Shown: positions 35,300 through 44,778, counted from the first letter of the stretch. The stretch is DNA of 64,000 nucleotides from JABSSA01 sp039975755 (GCA_039975755.1 JBDWGM010000166.1:1-64000), one strand, 5' to 3'. Numbers and translations: made by a program. Notes: generated from the letters alone by a model not told the origin.

Positions 35300-36301
35300 C
35301 TAACGACGTCCCAACATCGCCAAACGGATCAGTGCGCGTTCTACCAAGGCCATTGAAGGGGCTGTTGCGCCCGCCGACCGCAAAGAAAGATCCGTGTCTG
35401 TTAGCACGCCAAGTGCTGTTTCCAGCTTAGACGGCCCCCAACGTTTTGCCTGTGCCAGCATGCGATCACGGTTTGGCCCCCAGATTTGAGGCCGCCCAGT
35501 TGTATCGACTGCAGCGCGATGCAGCGTTCGAAAATGACGCATCGCGCCAATACACAACGTTGTCGGATTGGCCCCTTGTGCGGCAAGTCGTTGCATGACC
35601 GGCCCGATGCGTTGTGCATCGCCATCGGCCACAACCATCAGAACGTCATCCACTTCGGCTTCGACGGATGTTGGCGCGCAAGCGGCGATATCTTCGCCGT
35701 TGATGGGTGTTTCGTCGCCCCGTTTGTATAGTGACAGTTTTTCCAGGGTCTGACGAAAATCACCGGGTTCAAGTGCGCGCGCAAGATCCATCAATTGTGT
35801 CATGGCATCGCCTGATGGCGTGCTGGTCCCCGAGGATTGAAGCGCTTGTTCAATTTCTGCGCGGCCAGGTGGGTCGTTGTAAATGGCGACGGCATACGCC
35901 TGCTTGTGTGCCTCGAACGCTTTTCGCAGTTTGGAGGTGGGTTTCAATTGCCCGGCCGTTACCACGATCTGAGCGTCACCCTCGCTCCATTCAGAAAGCG
36001 CGTTCAGAACAACATCGCTAAGCTGGTCATTTATATCTTCAACAAGGGCCACGCGCGGTCCCGGAAAAAATCCGATCGCCTTAAGCGCATCCATGAGCAG
36101 CGCTTTGTCTTTGCGCAAGTCAGACGCCGGAATCCGGGTCAGTCGCATTTCTTCTTCGCCTGATGGGCCCACAAGGGCGGCCACAACTTCTTGCCGTTTC
36201 AAGGCAATCCGCATCGTGTCAGGGCCGTAAATCAGCAAGCCAGCCGATTTTGGATCGGGTTTGGAAAAATAGGAAAGTGCAGCGTCTTTGGACAGTTTCA
36301 C
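35300..36301 (-). CDS. holA: DNA polymerase III subunit delta
   Basis: A 333-residue clamp-loader subunit that opens the beta clamp. It has the HolA pattern: an N-terminal domain with YGPDTMRI, a central AAA-like domain with P-G-P-R-V-A-L-V-E, and a C-terminal helical collar with ANPTTLCIGAMRHFRTLH. The start is GTG at 36301, overlapping the lptE stop by four bases (GTGA), which implies translational coupling. It is the last gene of the leuS-lptE-holA operon, an order typical of alphaproteobacteria. Confidence 0.93.
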   Translation of the reverse strand: MKLSKDAALSYFSKPDPKSAGLLIYGPDTMRIALKRQEVVAALVGPSGEEEMRLTRIPASDLRKDKALLMDALKAIGFFPGPRVALVEDINDQLSDVVLNALSEWSEGDAQIVVTAGQLKPTSKLRKAFEAHKQAYAVAIYNDPPGRAEIEQALQSSGTSTPSGDAMTQLMDLARALEPGDFRQTLEKLSLYKRGDETPINGEDIAACAPTSVEAEVDDVLMVVADGDAQRIGPVMQRLAAQGANPTTLCIGAMRHFRTLHRAAVDTTGRPQIWGPNRDRMLAQAKRWGPSKLETALGVLTDTDLSLRSAGATAPSMALVERALIRLAMLGRR

Positions 36302-36768
36302 GAGTCGAGCTGCAAAAGTTGTAAGCGTTGCACAATGCTATCGGCCAAAATGGTCATCAATCGTTCGTTTGCGTCGCGCTGTGCGGACAAAGTCGCGATT
36401 GTTGTACCGGCGGAAGCGTAACCGGTGAAATTGTCGACGCTGCCCGATGCGGTGATTTCCCCGGTTGTCAGGTTTCGCAACGTGTAATCTGCCTGTCCCA
36501 GGACATTGAACCGGCGAAGTTCTGCAGTAGCATCCTCGGCCAAACCGGTTTCGCTTATCTTGAGGTTCAATGCCAAATCATACTTGGCATTGCTTGTGCG
36601 CCCAAGGCGTTCTTCGAGCCGTTGCACCAGAAGAAAACTCTCGCGGCTGTCAGGTTCAGAAACGCTGATCTTACCTACAAGGGTATTGCCCGGCGTGTTC
36701 ACCGGTGAAAACCCACATGCCGCAAGCGCCAAGGGCAGCGACAGGATTGCGCGTCTAGACCACAACAT
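36298..36768 (-). CDS. lptE: LPS-assembly lipoprotein LptE
   Basis: A 156-residue lipoprotein, the partner of LptD in inserting lipopolysaccharide into the outer membrane. The signal sequence ends in a lipobox LAAC with the acylated Cys at residue 19. The rest is low in recognisable motifs, as is usual for LptE; identity rests on size, lipobox and position between leuS and holA. The start ATG at 36768 lies inside the end of leuS (14 bp overlap), and the stop overlaps holA by four bases. Confidence 0.88.
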   Translation of the reverse strand: MLWSRRAILSLPLALAACGFSPVNTPGNTLVGKISVSEPDSRESFLLVQRLEERLGRTSNAKYDLALNLKISETGLAEDATAELRRFNVLGQADYTLRNLTTGEITASGSVDNFTGYASAGTTIATLSAQRDANERLMTILADSIVQRLQLLQLDS

Positions 36769-39304
36769 TGACGATTCGACCCGGCACAACGATCACCTTT
36801 TTAGCAGAGCCCCCATCCAAGGCCTTTTTCACAGCATCAGTGGCCATGGCGATTTTTTCAACCTCTGCTTTGTCCATATCTGCCGGGACTTCGATTTCGG
36901 CACGGCGTTTGCCGTTAATCTGAATGGGAAGTGTGACGGTATCGTCAACAAGCAGCGATTCATCTGCTTTTGGCCATGGCGCATTTGCCAGCAAGCCTTC
37001 ACCGCCTTGTTGATGCCAGATGTCTTCGGCCAAATGAGGTGTCATCGGTGCCATAAGTTGGGCCAATGTCATGATGGCCTCGCGCATCGCGCCTTTGCTG
37101 GCCTTTGATTTGGACAGAATATTTGTGAAAGCGTACAGTTTGGCGATGGCCGCATTAAAGCCAAAGCTTTCAACACCCATGGTTACATCATGGATCGCTT
37201 TGTGCATTTCTTTGCGAAGGGCGGCATCATGCGCTGCATCACCATCCTCCATCGCGCTGATGCGATTACACAGGCCCCACACCCGGGTTAGGTATTTGTA
37301 AGATGCTTCTGCTCCGGCTGCTGTCCATTCGACATCTCGTTCGGGCGGAGAATCTGACAAGACGAACCAACGCGCCGTGTCCGCGCCGAATTGCGCGATG
37401 ATGCTCATCGGGTCGACAACATTATTCTTGGATTTGGACATCTTTGCGGACGGAACGACATCTACTTCCATACCGTTGTCTTTCAAGAACGCTGATCCGT
37501 CGCGCAATTCAACCTGTTCGGGATAGTGATAGACCGGCCGGCCATCTTGCCCCTGAGTTTTATAAATCGCATGCGTCACCATTCCTTGGGTGAACAGCGC
37601 ATTGAACGGCTCGCGTGCAGATTTGGGCAGGTGACCAGTGATCTGCATCGCGCGCGCAAAGAAGCGTGAATACAATAGATGCAGGATCGCGTGTTCAATC
37701 CCGCCGATATACTGGTCAACATTCATCCAATATTCGACATCGGCCTTTTCGGTCGGCGTTTCGGCCCGCGGCGCTGTAAAGCGTGCAAAGTACCACGACG
37801 AATCGACGAACGTATCCATTGTGTCTGTTTCCCGTTTCGCGGGCTTGCCGCAGGACGGGCAGGGTGTATCCCGCCATGTGGCATGGCGATCCAATGGGTT
37901 GCCGGGGATATCAAATGACACATCGTCTGGCAGTTTGACGGGCAGGTTTTCCTTTTTCTCGGGAACCACGCCACAATCGTCACAATGCACAACCGGAATC
38001 GGGCAACCCCAATACCGCTGACGGCTAAGCCCCCAGTCCCGCAAACGAAACTGCGTTTTTCCCGTGCCCCAGCCAGCAATTTCGGCAAATGCAATGGTCG
38101 CATCAATCGCATCCTGTCCCGTTGCTTCGGTCAGGCCTGCAAAATGATCCACCCACCGAACTTTCTGTTCTTTTGGCGGAACGAAGGCGTCTTTCTGTAC
38201 AGGTGAATCGTTCTCGAGATCGAAGAACGTGTCAATGACGGGCAAATCGTATTTGCGACAGAAATCAAGGTCACGCTGATCATGGGCAGGGCAAGCAAAA
38301 ATAGCGCCCGTGCCATAATCCATCAGGATAAAATTCGCGATCCAGACAGGCAGTTCCCAATTTGGGTCAAGCGGATGTTTGACCTTTAACCCGGTATCAA
38401 AACCAAGCTTTTCTGCCGTGTCCAAGGCTTCGGCCGTTGTTCCGCCCTTGTTGCATTCCTCGCGAAAGGCTTGCACAGCAGGATTCGCAGCCGCCAATTC
38501 TTTTGCCAAAGGGTGATCTGGTGAGATCCCGACAAACGATGCCCCCATAAGAGTGTCGGGGCGAGTCGTATATACGGTGATCGGATCACCGCCATCCAAG
38601 CGTTCAAAGCTAAATTCCAGGCCGCGGGATCTACCGATCCAGTTTTCTTGCATCAGACGGACTTTGGCAGGCCAATCGTCCAGATCGTTCAGCGCGTCTT
38701 GCAGTTCTTCCGCCATATCACTGATTTTGAAGAACCATTGTGTCAGCTCGCGCCGTTCCACTTCGGCGCCAGATCGCCAACCTTTGCCATCGATGACTTG
38801 TTCGTTTGCCAAAACCGTCATGTCGATCGGATCCCAGTTCACGACAGCGTTCTTGCGATACACAAGACCGGCCTCAAGGAAATCCAGGAACAAGGCTTGT
38901 TGCTGACCGTAATATTCTGGATCACATGTTGCGAACATGCGCTCCCAATCCAGACTAAAGCCCATCGGCTTCATCTGTTCGACCATGTCGTCGATATTCT
39001 TATATGTCCAATCTTTGGGATGACCGCCCGAGGCCATCGCCGCATTTTCAGCGGGCATGCCAAAAGCGTCAAATCCCATTGGGTGCAATACATTGAAACC
39101 GTTGGATTTTTTGTAACGCGCGATCACGTCGCCCATCGTGTAATTGCGCACGTGTCCGATATGGATGCGGCCCGAAGGATAGGGGAACATCTCAAGCACA
39201 TAGTATTTGGGTTTGGATGGATCACGCAAAGCCTTGAAGGTTCCGGCCTTATCCCATGCGGCTTGCCAGCGGGCTTCGATTTCTGAGGGCATGTATGTGG
39301 TCAT
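36755..39304 (-). CDS. leuS: leucyl-tRNA synthetase
   Basis: An 849-residue class I aminoacyl-tRNA synthetase that charges tRNA-Leu. The signature HIGH is at 48-51 and KMSKS is near residue 621. A CP1 editing domain is present between them (about 225-420), with the T-rich TTRPDT motif. The start at 39304 gives MTTYMPSEIE, the usual beginning in relatives; the frame extends 12 residues upstream through unconserved sequence. It is the first gene of the leuS-lptE-holA operon, starting just after a terminator that ends the preceding DUF3576 gene. Confidence 0.97.
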   Translation of the reverse strand: MTTYMPSEIEARWQAAWDKAGTFKALRDPSKPKYYVLEMFPYPSGRIHIGHVRNYTMGDVIARYKKSNGFNVLHPMGFDAFGMPAENAAMASGGHPKDWTYKNIDDMVEQMKPMGFSLDWERMFATCDPEYYGQQQALFLDFLEAGLVYRKNAVVNWDPIDMTVLANEQVIDGKGWRSGAEVERRELTQWFFKISDMAEELQDALNDLDDWPAKVRLMQENWIGRSRGLEFSFERLDGGDPITVYTTRPDTLMGASFVGISPDHPLAKELAAANPAVQAFREECNKGGTTAEALDTAEKLGFDTGLKVKHPLDPNWELPVWIANFILMDYGTGAIFACPAHDQRDLDFCRKYDLPVIDTFFDLENDSPVQKDAFVPPKEQKVRWVDHFAGLTEATGQDAIDATIAFAEIAGWGTGKTQFRLRDWGLSRQRYWGCPIPVVHCDDCGVVPEKKENLPVKLPDDVSFDIPGNPLDRHATWRDTPCPSCGKPAKRETDTMDTFVDSSWYFARFTAPRAETPTEKADVEYWMNVDQYIGGIEHAILHLLYSRFFARAMQITGHLPKSAREPFNALFTQGMVTHAIYKTQGQDGRPVYHYPEQVELRDGSAFLKDNGMEVDVVPSAKMSKSKNNVVDPMSIIAQFGADTARWFVLSDSPPERDVEWTAAGAEASYKYLTRVWGLCNRISAMEDGDAAHDAALRKEMHKAIHDVTMGVESFGFNAAIAKLYAFTNILSKSKASKGAMREAIMTLAQLMAPMTPHLAEDIWHQQGGEGLLANAPWPKADESLLVDDTVTLPIQINGKRRAEIEVPADMDKAEVEKIAMATDAVKKALDGGSAKKVIVVPGRIVNVVV

Positions 39305-39325
39305 GAGTCGAGCCTTGTTGGATGC

Positions 39326-39355
39326 AAAAACGCCGGACACGATTGGCCCGGCGTT
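39326..39355 (-). terminator. intrinsic terminator of the DUF3576 gene
   Basis: On the minus strand an 8 bp stem, AACGCCGG with CCGGCGTT, with an 11-base loop is followed by a run of five T. It lies 24 bases after the DUF3576 stop and separates that gene from leuS. Confidence 0.8.
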
Positions 39356-39379
39356 GATTTAACTGGTATTGGCGCGGGC

Positions 39380-39868
39380 TTAAAGCCTGTTATCTCCAAC
39401 CCGCAATTGCCGTGCGCGCGTTAGAATCGCATCTTCGACTGCGCGAACGGTTGCGGCGCTGGCCGGGCCATTGCGCGTTTGTAAGGCAACGTTCAAAGAC
39501 CGGGCATCAAGAGCGGGGTCGCGGATCAATACAGTGGCACGGTATGCGCGCCCACCATTTGGCGGTGTTCCGAATCCAGTTACGATAACGCCCGTAAAGG
39601 GATCCACCGATTGAATCGGCAGAAAATCCAGAACTTCGATGGTTGCAGACCAGATATAACGGTTTACCTGAACTTGTGTTTCTTCTGGTCCACGGCGAAA
39701 CGCTTCAAGGATGCTTGTTCTTCCAGTGATCGCGTCTTCGCGTGCGCCGCCGACCAGCGGATCACCCTCATCATTTGATGATCCGACGCCTATACCACCG
39801 CCACAGGCTTGCAGCACAAATGCAACGGCCAAACATGCACCAAATCTAAAAAACTTTGTTCCGATCAT
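39380..39868 (-). CDS. DUF3576 lipoprotein
   Basis: A 162-residue lipoprotein with a lipobox LQAC (Cys22) after a hydrophobic signal, followed by a Gly-rich linker. The DUF3576 body has the pattern RYIWSATIEVLDFLP and P-F-x-G-V-I-V-T-G. The family is common in alphaproteobacteria next to leuS and lptE and is presumed to sit in the outer membrane or periplasm. Its molecular role is not known. A strong terminator follows it. Confidence 0.85.
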   Translation of the reverse strand: MIGTKFFRFGACLAVAFVLQACGGGIGVGSSNDEGDPLVGGAREDAITGRTSILEAFRRGPEETQVQVNRYIWSATIEVLDFLPIQSVDPFTGVIVTGFGTPPNGGRAYRATVLIRDPALDARSLNVALQTRNGPASAATVRAVEDAILTRARQLRVGDNRL

Positions 39869-40157
39869 GAACTTCGCCTGTGATTGTTTCCAGTGGTATT
39901 AACGAAAGCGAAGATGCGGAACAAGGCAGTTTGTCTATTGCAATATGACTGGCCTGCTGGAATTCAACTTTGAGGTGCAATGCCTTTTGAATCTGGCGCA
40001 AGGGCACTGGTGTGGCAAACCTGCACCATCGGAACCCGAAGTGTTTTTTGAATTAAAGGACCGGTTGCAATCAGGGGGCGGAAAGAGCGAAACAGTCGAC
40101 ATCCGCCCACCGGAAGCGCTGGTTTGGGCGTGGTTAATGAAAACCGAGGGAATACAA

Positions 40158-41150
40158 ATGAAAAAAATTCTCATAGCTACGACAGCGCTCGTTGGTACCG
40201 CTGGTATCGCAGCTGCTGAGCTGAACATCTCTGGTTCGGCACGTATTGGTCTGGGATATGTCGAAGATAACTTAGACGATGCTGGTAACGAAGCTGAGTT
40301 TCGCATTGAGCAACGTTTGCGTGTGAACTTCACAGGCGTTGCAGAAACAGATTCGGGCGTTAAGCTTGAAGCTCGTTTCCGTCTTGAGTCAAACGAGGAC
40401 GAAGATAATTCGATCTCAGGTCGCGGTCCAGGTGCGGCAGGCTTTGCTGTATCTTCTGGCGGCTTCCGCTTGGACGTTGGTAACGTTTCTGACGTGATCG
40501 ATTCCGGTGACGTCGTGAACTACTATGGTTTCGGCATCGGCTTCACAGCATTCCTTGAGCACAACGGGACTGTTTCTGGCATCCCTGCCGGCGGTTTCAG
40601 TGCAGGCGATGAAGACCAAACAACAATCAAAGTTCGTTATGAGGTGGGTGACTTCACAGTTTCTGCTTCATACTCGAACGATGAAAATGCGGTAGATGCT
40701 GCGACGTTTGCTCCGGATGGTTTCACGAATGACCTCGAAGAGTATCAAATCGGTGTCGGTTACAACTTTGGCGACTATAGCGTTGGTCTTGCCTACGGTA
40801 ACCAGGATGGCGATGTCTTCAATTCTGATGATGGTGTGGTAGACACACTGGACAACGACTTCTGGGTCGCTACATTCGACGGTTCCATCGGTGCAGTTGA
40901 CTTCTCGATCATCGTTGCAGACTCCGACGCACAGGACGACGTTTCTTACGGTGGTTCGCTTAACTATGAAATCAGCGCGGCAACTGCGATCCAATTCGTA
41001 GTCGCTAGCGGCGGTAACGACGCGAACGACACTATTTACGGTATCGGTGCAAGCCACAGCCTTGGCGGCGGGGTGACACTTGGTGGCGGCATTGGCCAAA
41101 ACGCAAGTGGCAACACAGTTGCTGACTTGGGTGTATCCTTCAGCTTCTAA
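40158..41150 (+). CDS. outer-membrane porin
   Basis: A 330-residue precursor with a signal peptide (about 1-20, ending AAA before ELN). The mature part is made of alternating hydrophobic strands and short turns, and the protein ends in Phe (SFSF), the C-terminal residue recognised by the BAM machinery. This is the general trimeric porin type of Rhodobacterales, which lets small solutes cross the outer membrane. The ATG at 40158 follows GAGGGA; the frame stays open upstream to 39945 but that part has no porin or signal pattern. A strong terminator follows. Codon use is more biased than in the neighbours, as expected for an abundant protein. Confidence 0.9.
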   Translation: MKKILIATTALVGTAGIAAAELNISGSARIGLGYVEDNLDDAGNEAEFRIEQRLRVNFTGVAETDSGVKLEARFRLESNEDEDNSISGRGPGAAGFAVSSGGFRLDVGNVSDVIDSGDVVNYYGFGIGFTAFLEHNGTVSGIPAGGFSAGDEDQTTIKVRYEVGDFTVSASYSNDENAVDAATFAPDGFTNDLEEYQIGVGYNFGDYSVGLAYGNQDGDVFNSDDGVVDTLDNDFWVATFDGSIGAVDFSIIVADSDAQDDVSYGGSLNYEISAATAIQFVVASGGNDANDTIYGIGASHSLGGGVTLGGGIGQNASGNTVADLGVSFSF

Positions 41151-41174
41151 GCTGGTCGATCTACCAAAGAATTT

Positions 41175-41206
41175 GGGGCGTGCCTTTGGTGCGCCCCTTT
41201 TCTTTT
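41175..41206 (+). terminator. intrinsic terminator of the porin gene
   Basis: GGGGCG...CGCCCC forms a GC-rich hairpin beginning 25 bases after the porin stop and is followed by TTTTCTTTT. It is a clear rho-independent terminator. Confidence 0.9.
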
Positions 41207-41256
41207 GCGGGGCTGAGATCTAATTCGATCAAGATGAGTCCTATGCGGAGCGCGTG

Positions 41257-41913
41257 ATGTCACTTGAAGACATTAAAGACAGTATTCGAAATTCTGAACA
41301 ATCTGCGGGGCGTGCGTCAGGGTCCGTTAAATTGATTGCTGTAAGCAAGGTGCAACCGCTGGAACGTGTCGAAAGCGTTTTGCGGCAAGGTCACCGATGT
41401 TTTGGCGAAAATCGCGTTCAAGAAGCTGCCGGCAAATGGCCTGCATTTCGCGATCAATTTGACGGCGTCGAGTTACATTTGATTGGTCCCCTTCAAACGA
41501 ACAAGGCACGGCAGGCGATGGAGATGGCGCAAGCCATTCATTCGGTTGATCGCCCAAAACTAGCCAAGACGCTTGCACGATTGGCCCACGAACTAGGGCA
41601 ATGCCCAGATTTGTTTGTTCAGGTGAACACTGGCGAAGAATCACAGAAAGCGGGTATATTGCCGTCGGATGCTGATGATTTTATCAAGGAATGTCAGATG
41701 CTTGACCTGCCCGTGGTTGGGCTGATGTGTATTCCGCCAGCCAATGAAATGCCCGAAACGCATTTTACGCTTTTGTCAGAAATCGCTGCGCGAAACGGGT
41801 TGTCTGGCTTAAGCATGGGCATGAGCGGTGACTTTGAAAGGGCTATCGCCTTGGGGGCAACGCACGTGCGGATCGGATCTGCGATATTTGGAACGCGTGT
41901 CGCGGCGGGCTGA
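41257..41913 (+). CDS. yggS: PLP homeostasis protein, YggS family
   Basis: A 218-residue PLP-binding protein of the YggS/PROSC family, which buffers pyridoxal phosphate and affects amino-acid balance. The PLP Lys is in KLIAVSKVQP, followed by FGENRVQEA and HLIGPLQTNK, and the C-terminal MSGDFERAIALGATHVRIGSAIFG motif is present, split by short loops. The start is ATG at 41257, eight bases after GCGGAG. It converges on the L,D-transpeptidase gene with a 1 bp gap. Confidence 0.95.
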   Translation: MSLEDIKDSIRNSEQSAGRASGSVKLIAVSKVQPLERVESVLRQGHRCFGENRVQEAAGKWPAFRDQFDGVELHLIGPLQTNKARQAMEMAQAIHSVDRPKLAKTLARLAHELGQCPDLFVQVNTGEESQKAGILPSDADDFIKECQMLDLPVVGLMCIPPANEMPETHFTLLSEIAARNGLSGLSMGMSGDFERAIALGATHVRIGSAIFGTRVAAG

Positions 41914-41914
41914 T

Positions 41915-42415
41915 TTAGCGTGATCGCACGATAAGACGTGTGCGCCTGTCAATGCGTCTGGCTATCCACATTAAATCACGAGGCCGCAAACCAATGCACC
42001 CTTCTGTGGGAAATCCCGGCCTGCGCCAACGGTGTATAAATATCGCCGATCCATGTCCCTTTTGGGCATTCGGCCAATTCCAATCCGTCAGCAGAACCAA
42101 ATCATACAATGGGTCCGAACGTCGAAGAGCCTCATGGCTGGGCGCATACGGCGCGCGCACCATAGTATTGTATGCATCGTCTTCTGGATCATCTGACCAT
42201 AAGTCACCGGGCAATATAGCCGTTGCCCAACTCGTTGGTGATGTCATCCGATCAGGGCGATACAACATGCCAATGATACGGTGAGCGCCGGTTGGGGTTG
42301 CCCCATCGCCTTCTTTCTTATCCCCGGAAATTCCGCCACGGCCAATCGTGCAGGGGAAGTAGCGTCCATAAAAGCGCAAGCCTTGTGGCGTTATAACCAA
42401 GTCATTTGGCGTCAT
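41915..42415 (-). CDS. L,D-transpeptidase (YkuD domain)
   Basis: A 166-residue protein with a YkuD-type catalytic motif: IFIHRW, then PTEGCIGL, in which His and Cys form the active site. YkuD enzymes cross-link peptidoglycan or attach proteins to it. No clear signal peptide is visible, unlike most periplasmic members, but this short form is common in Rhodobacterales. The usual Ser before Gly-Cys is Glu here (TEGC). It is placed between yggS (convergent) and ribA (same strand, 43 bp upstream). Confidence 0.8.
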   Translation of the reverse strand: MTPNDLVITPQGLRFYGRYFPCTIGRGGISGDKKEGDGATPTGAHRIIGMLYRPDRMTSPTSWATAILPGDLWSDDPEDDAYNTMVRAPYAPSHEALRRSDPLYDLVLLTDWNWPNAQKGHGSAIFIHRWRRPGFPTEGCIGLRPRDLMWIARRIDRRTRLIVRSR

Positions 42416-42458
42416 CTGTGCGCGAACGTTCCATCGAAACCGGCATCACCATACGATG

Positions 42459-43541
42459 TCACAGCAAATGGCCCGATTTTGAGGCCTTTGTGGCCAAATA
42501 GTCTTTGTTGAATGTGGTTTCGCCAACCCTTAACGGCACGCGTTCGGTTACGGTTATTCCACTTTTTTCCATCATCGCAATTTTGGCAGGATTATTGGTC
42601 AGTAGCCTGACTGCCGAGAACCCAAGGGATTTCAGCAAATCGGCGCCCAAGCGAAAATCACGCTCGTCGTCTTCGAATCCCAGACGATGATTGGCCTCGA
42701 CTGTGTCGAATCCCTGATCTTGCAAAGCATAGGCACGCATCTTGTTGGCCAAACCAATCCCGCGCCCTTCTTGATTAAGGTACAGCAACACGCCTGAACC
42801 TTCATTCCCCATCTGCGCCAATGCACCGCGCAATTGCGGACCGCAGTCACATTTCAACGACCCCATAAGATCACCGGTGAAACAGGCTGAATGCAGCCGT
42901 GTAAGAACGGGCGCTGCCCGATCAGGTCGGCCGATTTCGATAGCATAGTGTTCTTCACCGCCATCTTCGGGGCGAAACACATGCAATCGTCCTTTTTCGC
43001 TGACCTCTATAGGCAAACGCGCATTGACCAATGGATGTAACGGACTGCGATCGTTTAGATGTGGCGTCAACAATTCCAACGGCAATCCGGTAAGGTTATC
43101 GGGTAAAACTGTCTGGCTTGGCAATTCAAGCACAAGCGCTGATGGCAACAAACGTGCAGCCTTTGCCAAGGCCAAAGCAGCCCGATGTGCACGAACGTCG
43201 CCGCCCCGTTCCGATTGCAATGGCCCTTTCATCGGTTTGGCCAGATCATCGGCCGGGTCGGCCAAACTGTTTATCCATTCGCATGTAACATGTTCAGGCA
43301 ACTTGATACGGGCCAGATCACCGTCATAAGCACGCGCCTTCAAAGTTTCTGCACGACGTGTCGTTATGGCCAACGTCGGTGCACCACCCAAAGCAAGCAC
43401 CGCAGCGAGCCGCTCAGGTCCAAGCGTTTCAGCAGCCAGCACCAAAGCCCGTGTTGCGCCATTCAACACAATAGGGAGGCCCATTCGCATATCTGCGCGG
43501 GCGCGAGCCATTAATTCTGGGATCGTTGGAGCCAGTACCAT
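42459..43541 (-). CDS. ribA: GTP cyclohydrolase II (with N-terminal RibB-like domain)
   Basis: A 360-residue protein for the first step of riboflavin synthesis: GTP to a formylated diaminopyrimidine phosphate. The C-terminal half (about 160-355) holds the zinc site SACFTGDLMGSLKCDCG (three Cys), LNQEGRGIGL and EANHRLGFEDD. The N-terminal half looks like a degenerate DHBP-synthase domain, common in alphaproteobacterial RibA. The ATG at 43541 gives MVLAPT; another ATG at 43565 would add eight residues. It is divergent from the cenR-like gene, with a 7 bp dyad between them. Confidence 0.93.
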   Translation of the reverse strand: MVLAPTIPELMARARADMRMGLPIVLNGATRALVLAAETLGPERLAAVLALGGAPTLAITTRRAETLKARAYDGDLARIKLPEHVTCEWINSLADPADDLAKPMKGPLQSERGGDVRAHRAALALAKAARLLPSALVLELPSQTVLPDNLTGLPLELLTPHLNDRSPLHPLVNARLPIEVSEKGRLHVFRPEDGGEEHYAIEIGRPDRAAPVLTRLHSACFTGDLMGSLKCDCGPQLRGALAQMGNEGSGVLLYLNQEGRGIGLANKMRAYALQDQGFDTVEANHRLGFEDDERDFRLGADLLKSLGFSAVRLLTNNPAKIAMMEKSGITVTERVPLRVGETTFNKDYLATKASKSGHLL

Positions 43542-43608
43542 GTAACATTTTCCGTTTCTGATCATCTAAGATGTAATGAAGTGGCAGGGAAATTGAAACA
43601 ATTCAGCG

Positions 43609-43644
43609 TTTAGACACACATGGCTGTGAGACTACGCGTCTAAA
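43609..43644. promoter_or_regulatory. dyad in the ribA/cenR divergent promoter region
   Basis: TTTAGAC at 43609-43615 and GTCTAAA at 43638-43644 are perfect inverted copies 22 bases apart, between two divergent genes. This is a candidate operator, but no regulator is proven and the arms are short. Confidence 0.3.
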
Positions 43645-43702
43645 TCTTGCCCACAGAGAACTTCATACGCATTTAATACAGCAAGACAAGGGAGATAGCC
43701 CC

Positions 43703-44389
43703 ATGGCACAATTGAAGAAAATCCTACTCGTCGATGATGACGATGATTTGCGCGAAGCTCTCAGCGAACAGCTGGTGATGACAGATGACTTTGATGTTTT
43801 TGAAGCTGGAAGCGGCGCTGACGGTTTAATCAAAGCAAAAGAAGCTGTTTATGACCTGGTGATTCTCGATGTGGGATTGCCAGACACCGATGGCCGCGAA
43901 CTATGTCGTGTTATGCGCAAACAGGGTGTGAAATCTCCGATTCTCATGCTGACCGGGCATGACACAGATGCCGACACGATTTTGGGCCTGGATGCAGGCG
44001 CGAATGACTATGTCACAAAGCCTTTCAAATTTCCGGTGCTTTTGGCGAGAATCCGTGCCCAACTGCGTCAACATGAACAATCCGAAGATGCCGTATTCAC
44101 GCTTGGACCATACACGTTCAAACCGGCCATGAAAATGTTGATGTCAGAAGATGATCGCAAGATTCGCCTGACCGAAAAAGAAACCAACATTCTCAAGTTC
44201 CTCTATCGTTCGCCCGAAGGTGTCGTCGCACGCGATATATTGCTGCACGAAGTCTGGGGGTACAACGCAGGTGTGACAACACACACGCTCGAGACGCATA
44301 TTTATCGCTTGCGTCAAAAAATAGAACCAGATCCGTCAAATGCTCGCCTTCTTGTTACCGAAAGTGGTGGTTATCGATTGATAGCATGA
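43703..44389 (+). CDS. cenR: OmpR-family response regulator, CenR-like
   Basis: A 228-residue response regulator: receiver domain with phosphoacceptor Asp56 (LVILDVGLPD), Thr84 and Lys106, and a C-terminal winged-helix DNA-binding domain with HTLETHIYRLRQKIE. The stretch GHDTDADTILGLDAGANDY and the tail ending in ESGGYRLIA resemble CenR, an essential regulator of envelope and division genes in Caulobacter and Rhodobacter. No histidine kinase is adjacent, so it is an orphan here. GGGAG precedes the ATG at 43703. The cenR name comes from resemblance and was not searched. Confidence 0.8.
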   Translation: MAQLKKILLVDDDDDLREALSEQLVMTDDFDVFEAGSGADGLIKAKEAVYDLVILDVGLPDTDGRELCRVMRKQGVKSPILMLTGHDTDADTILGLDAGANDYVTKPFKFPVLLARIRAQLRQHEQSEDAVFTLGPYTFKPAMKMLMSEDDRKIRLTEKETNILKFLYRSPEGVVARDILLHEVWGYNAGVTTHTLETHIYRLRQKIEPDPSNARLLVTESGGYRLIA

Positions 44390-44778
44390 TCTGGGGTTGC
44401 ACCTGATCATTTCGATCTTACCTACTTAGGTATAGATATTTCGAGACCCCGTGTATGTCCGGGCAATGACATGCATCCTCCCTGTTGGACTGACCGGGCC
44501 TTGTGCCCGGTCTTTTTTTGTCTGCTGATCAGCTTGGTTCTTTCAGAATTAAATGTCTGAAAAACAAGCGCTTGCGACAAAGTTAGCGGGACGATCATCA
44601 ACCAATCAGCAAAATCAACGCATGGATGTCGGTTCCAGACGTCAATTTTAATCGGGTGGCGTAGGTTCTTCTATTTTTTTGGCAGGCGGAAAGTGACCCG
44701 GGGCACGATTTTCTTGCTAACCATCTGGAAGCGCGATCATAGACTGGATAGGGTCCGCCCAACAGCGGGAGAGCACAA
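44390..44778. other. 389 bp intergenic region with a terminator
   Basis: The region lies between the cenR-like gene and xthA. A strong terminator lies at 44492-44519, and the last 250 bases should hold the xthA promoter. I see no coding frame with a conserved pattern. About 110 bases lie between the cenR stop and the terminator and include ATCCTCCC, which resembles an anti-Shine-Dalgarno sequence. Confidence 0.4.
44492..44519 (+). terminator. intrinsic terminator after the cenR-like gene
   Basis: GACCGGGC and GCCCGGTC form an eight-base stem with a five-base loop, followed by seven T. This is a clear rho-independent terminator about 100 bases after the cenR stop. Confidence 0.9.

Noticed and set aside
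39945..40157. N-terminal extension of the porin
   Set aside because: The frame is open, but the clear signal peptide and ribosome site are at the ATG at 40158.
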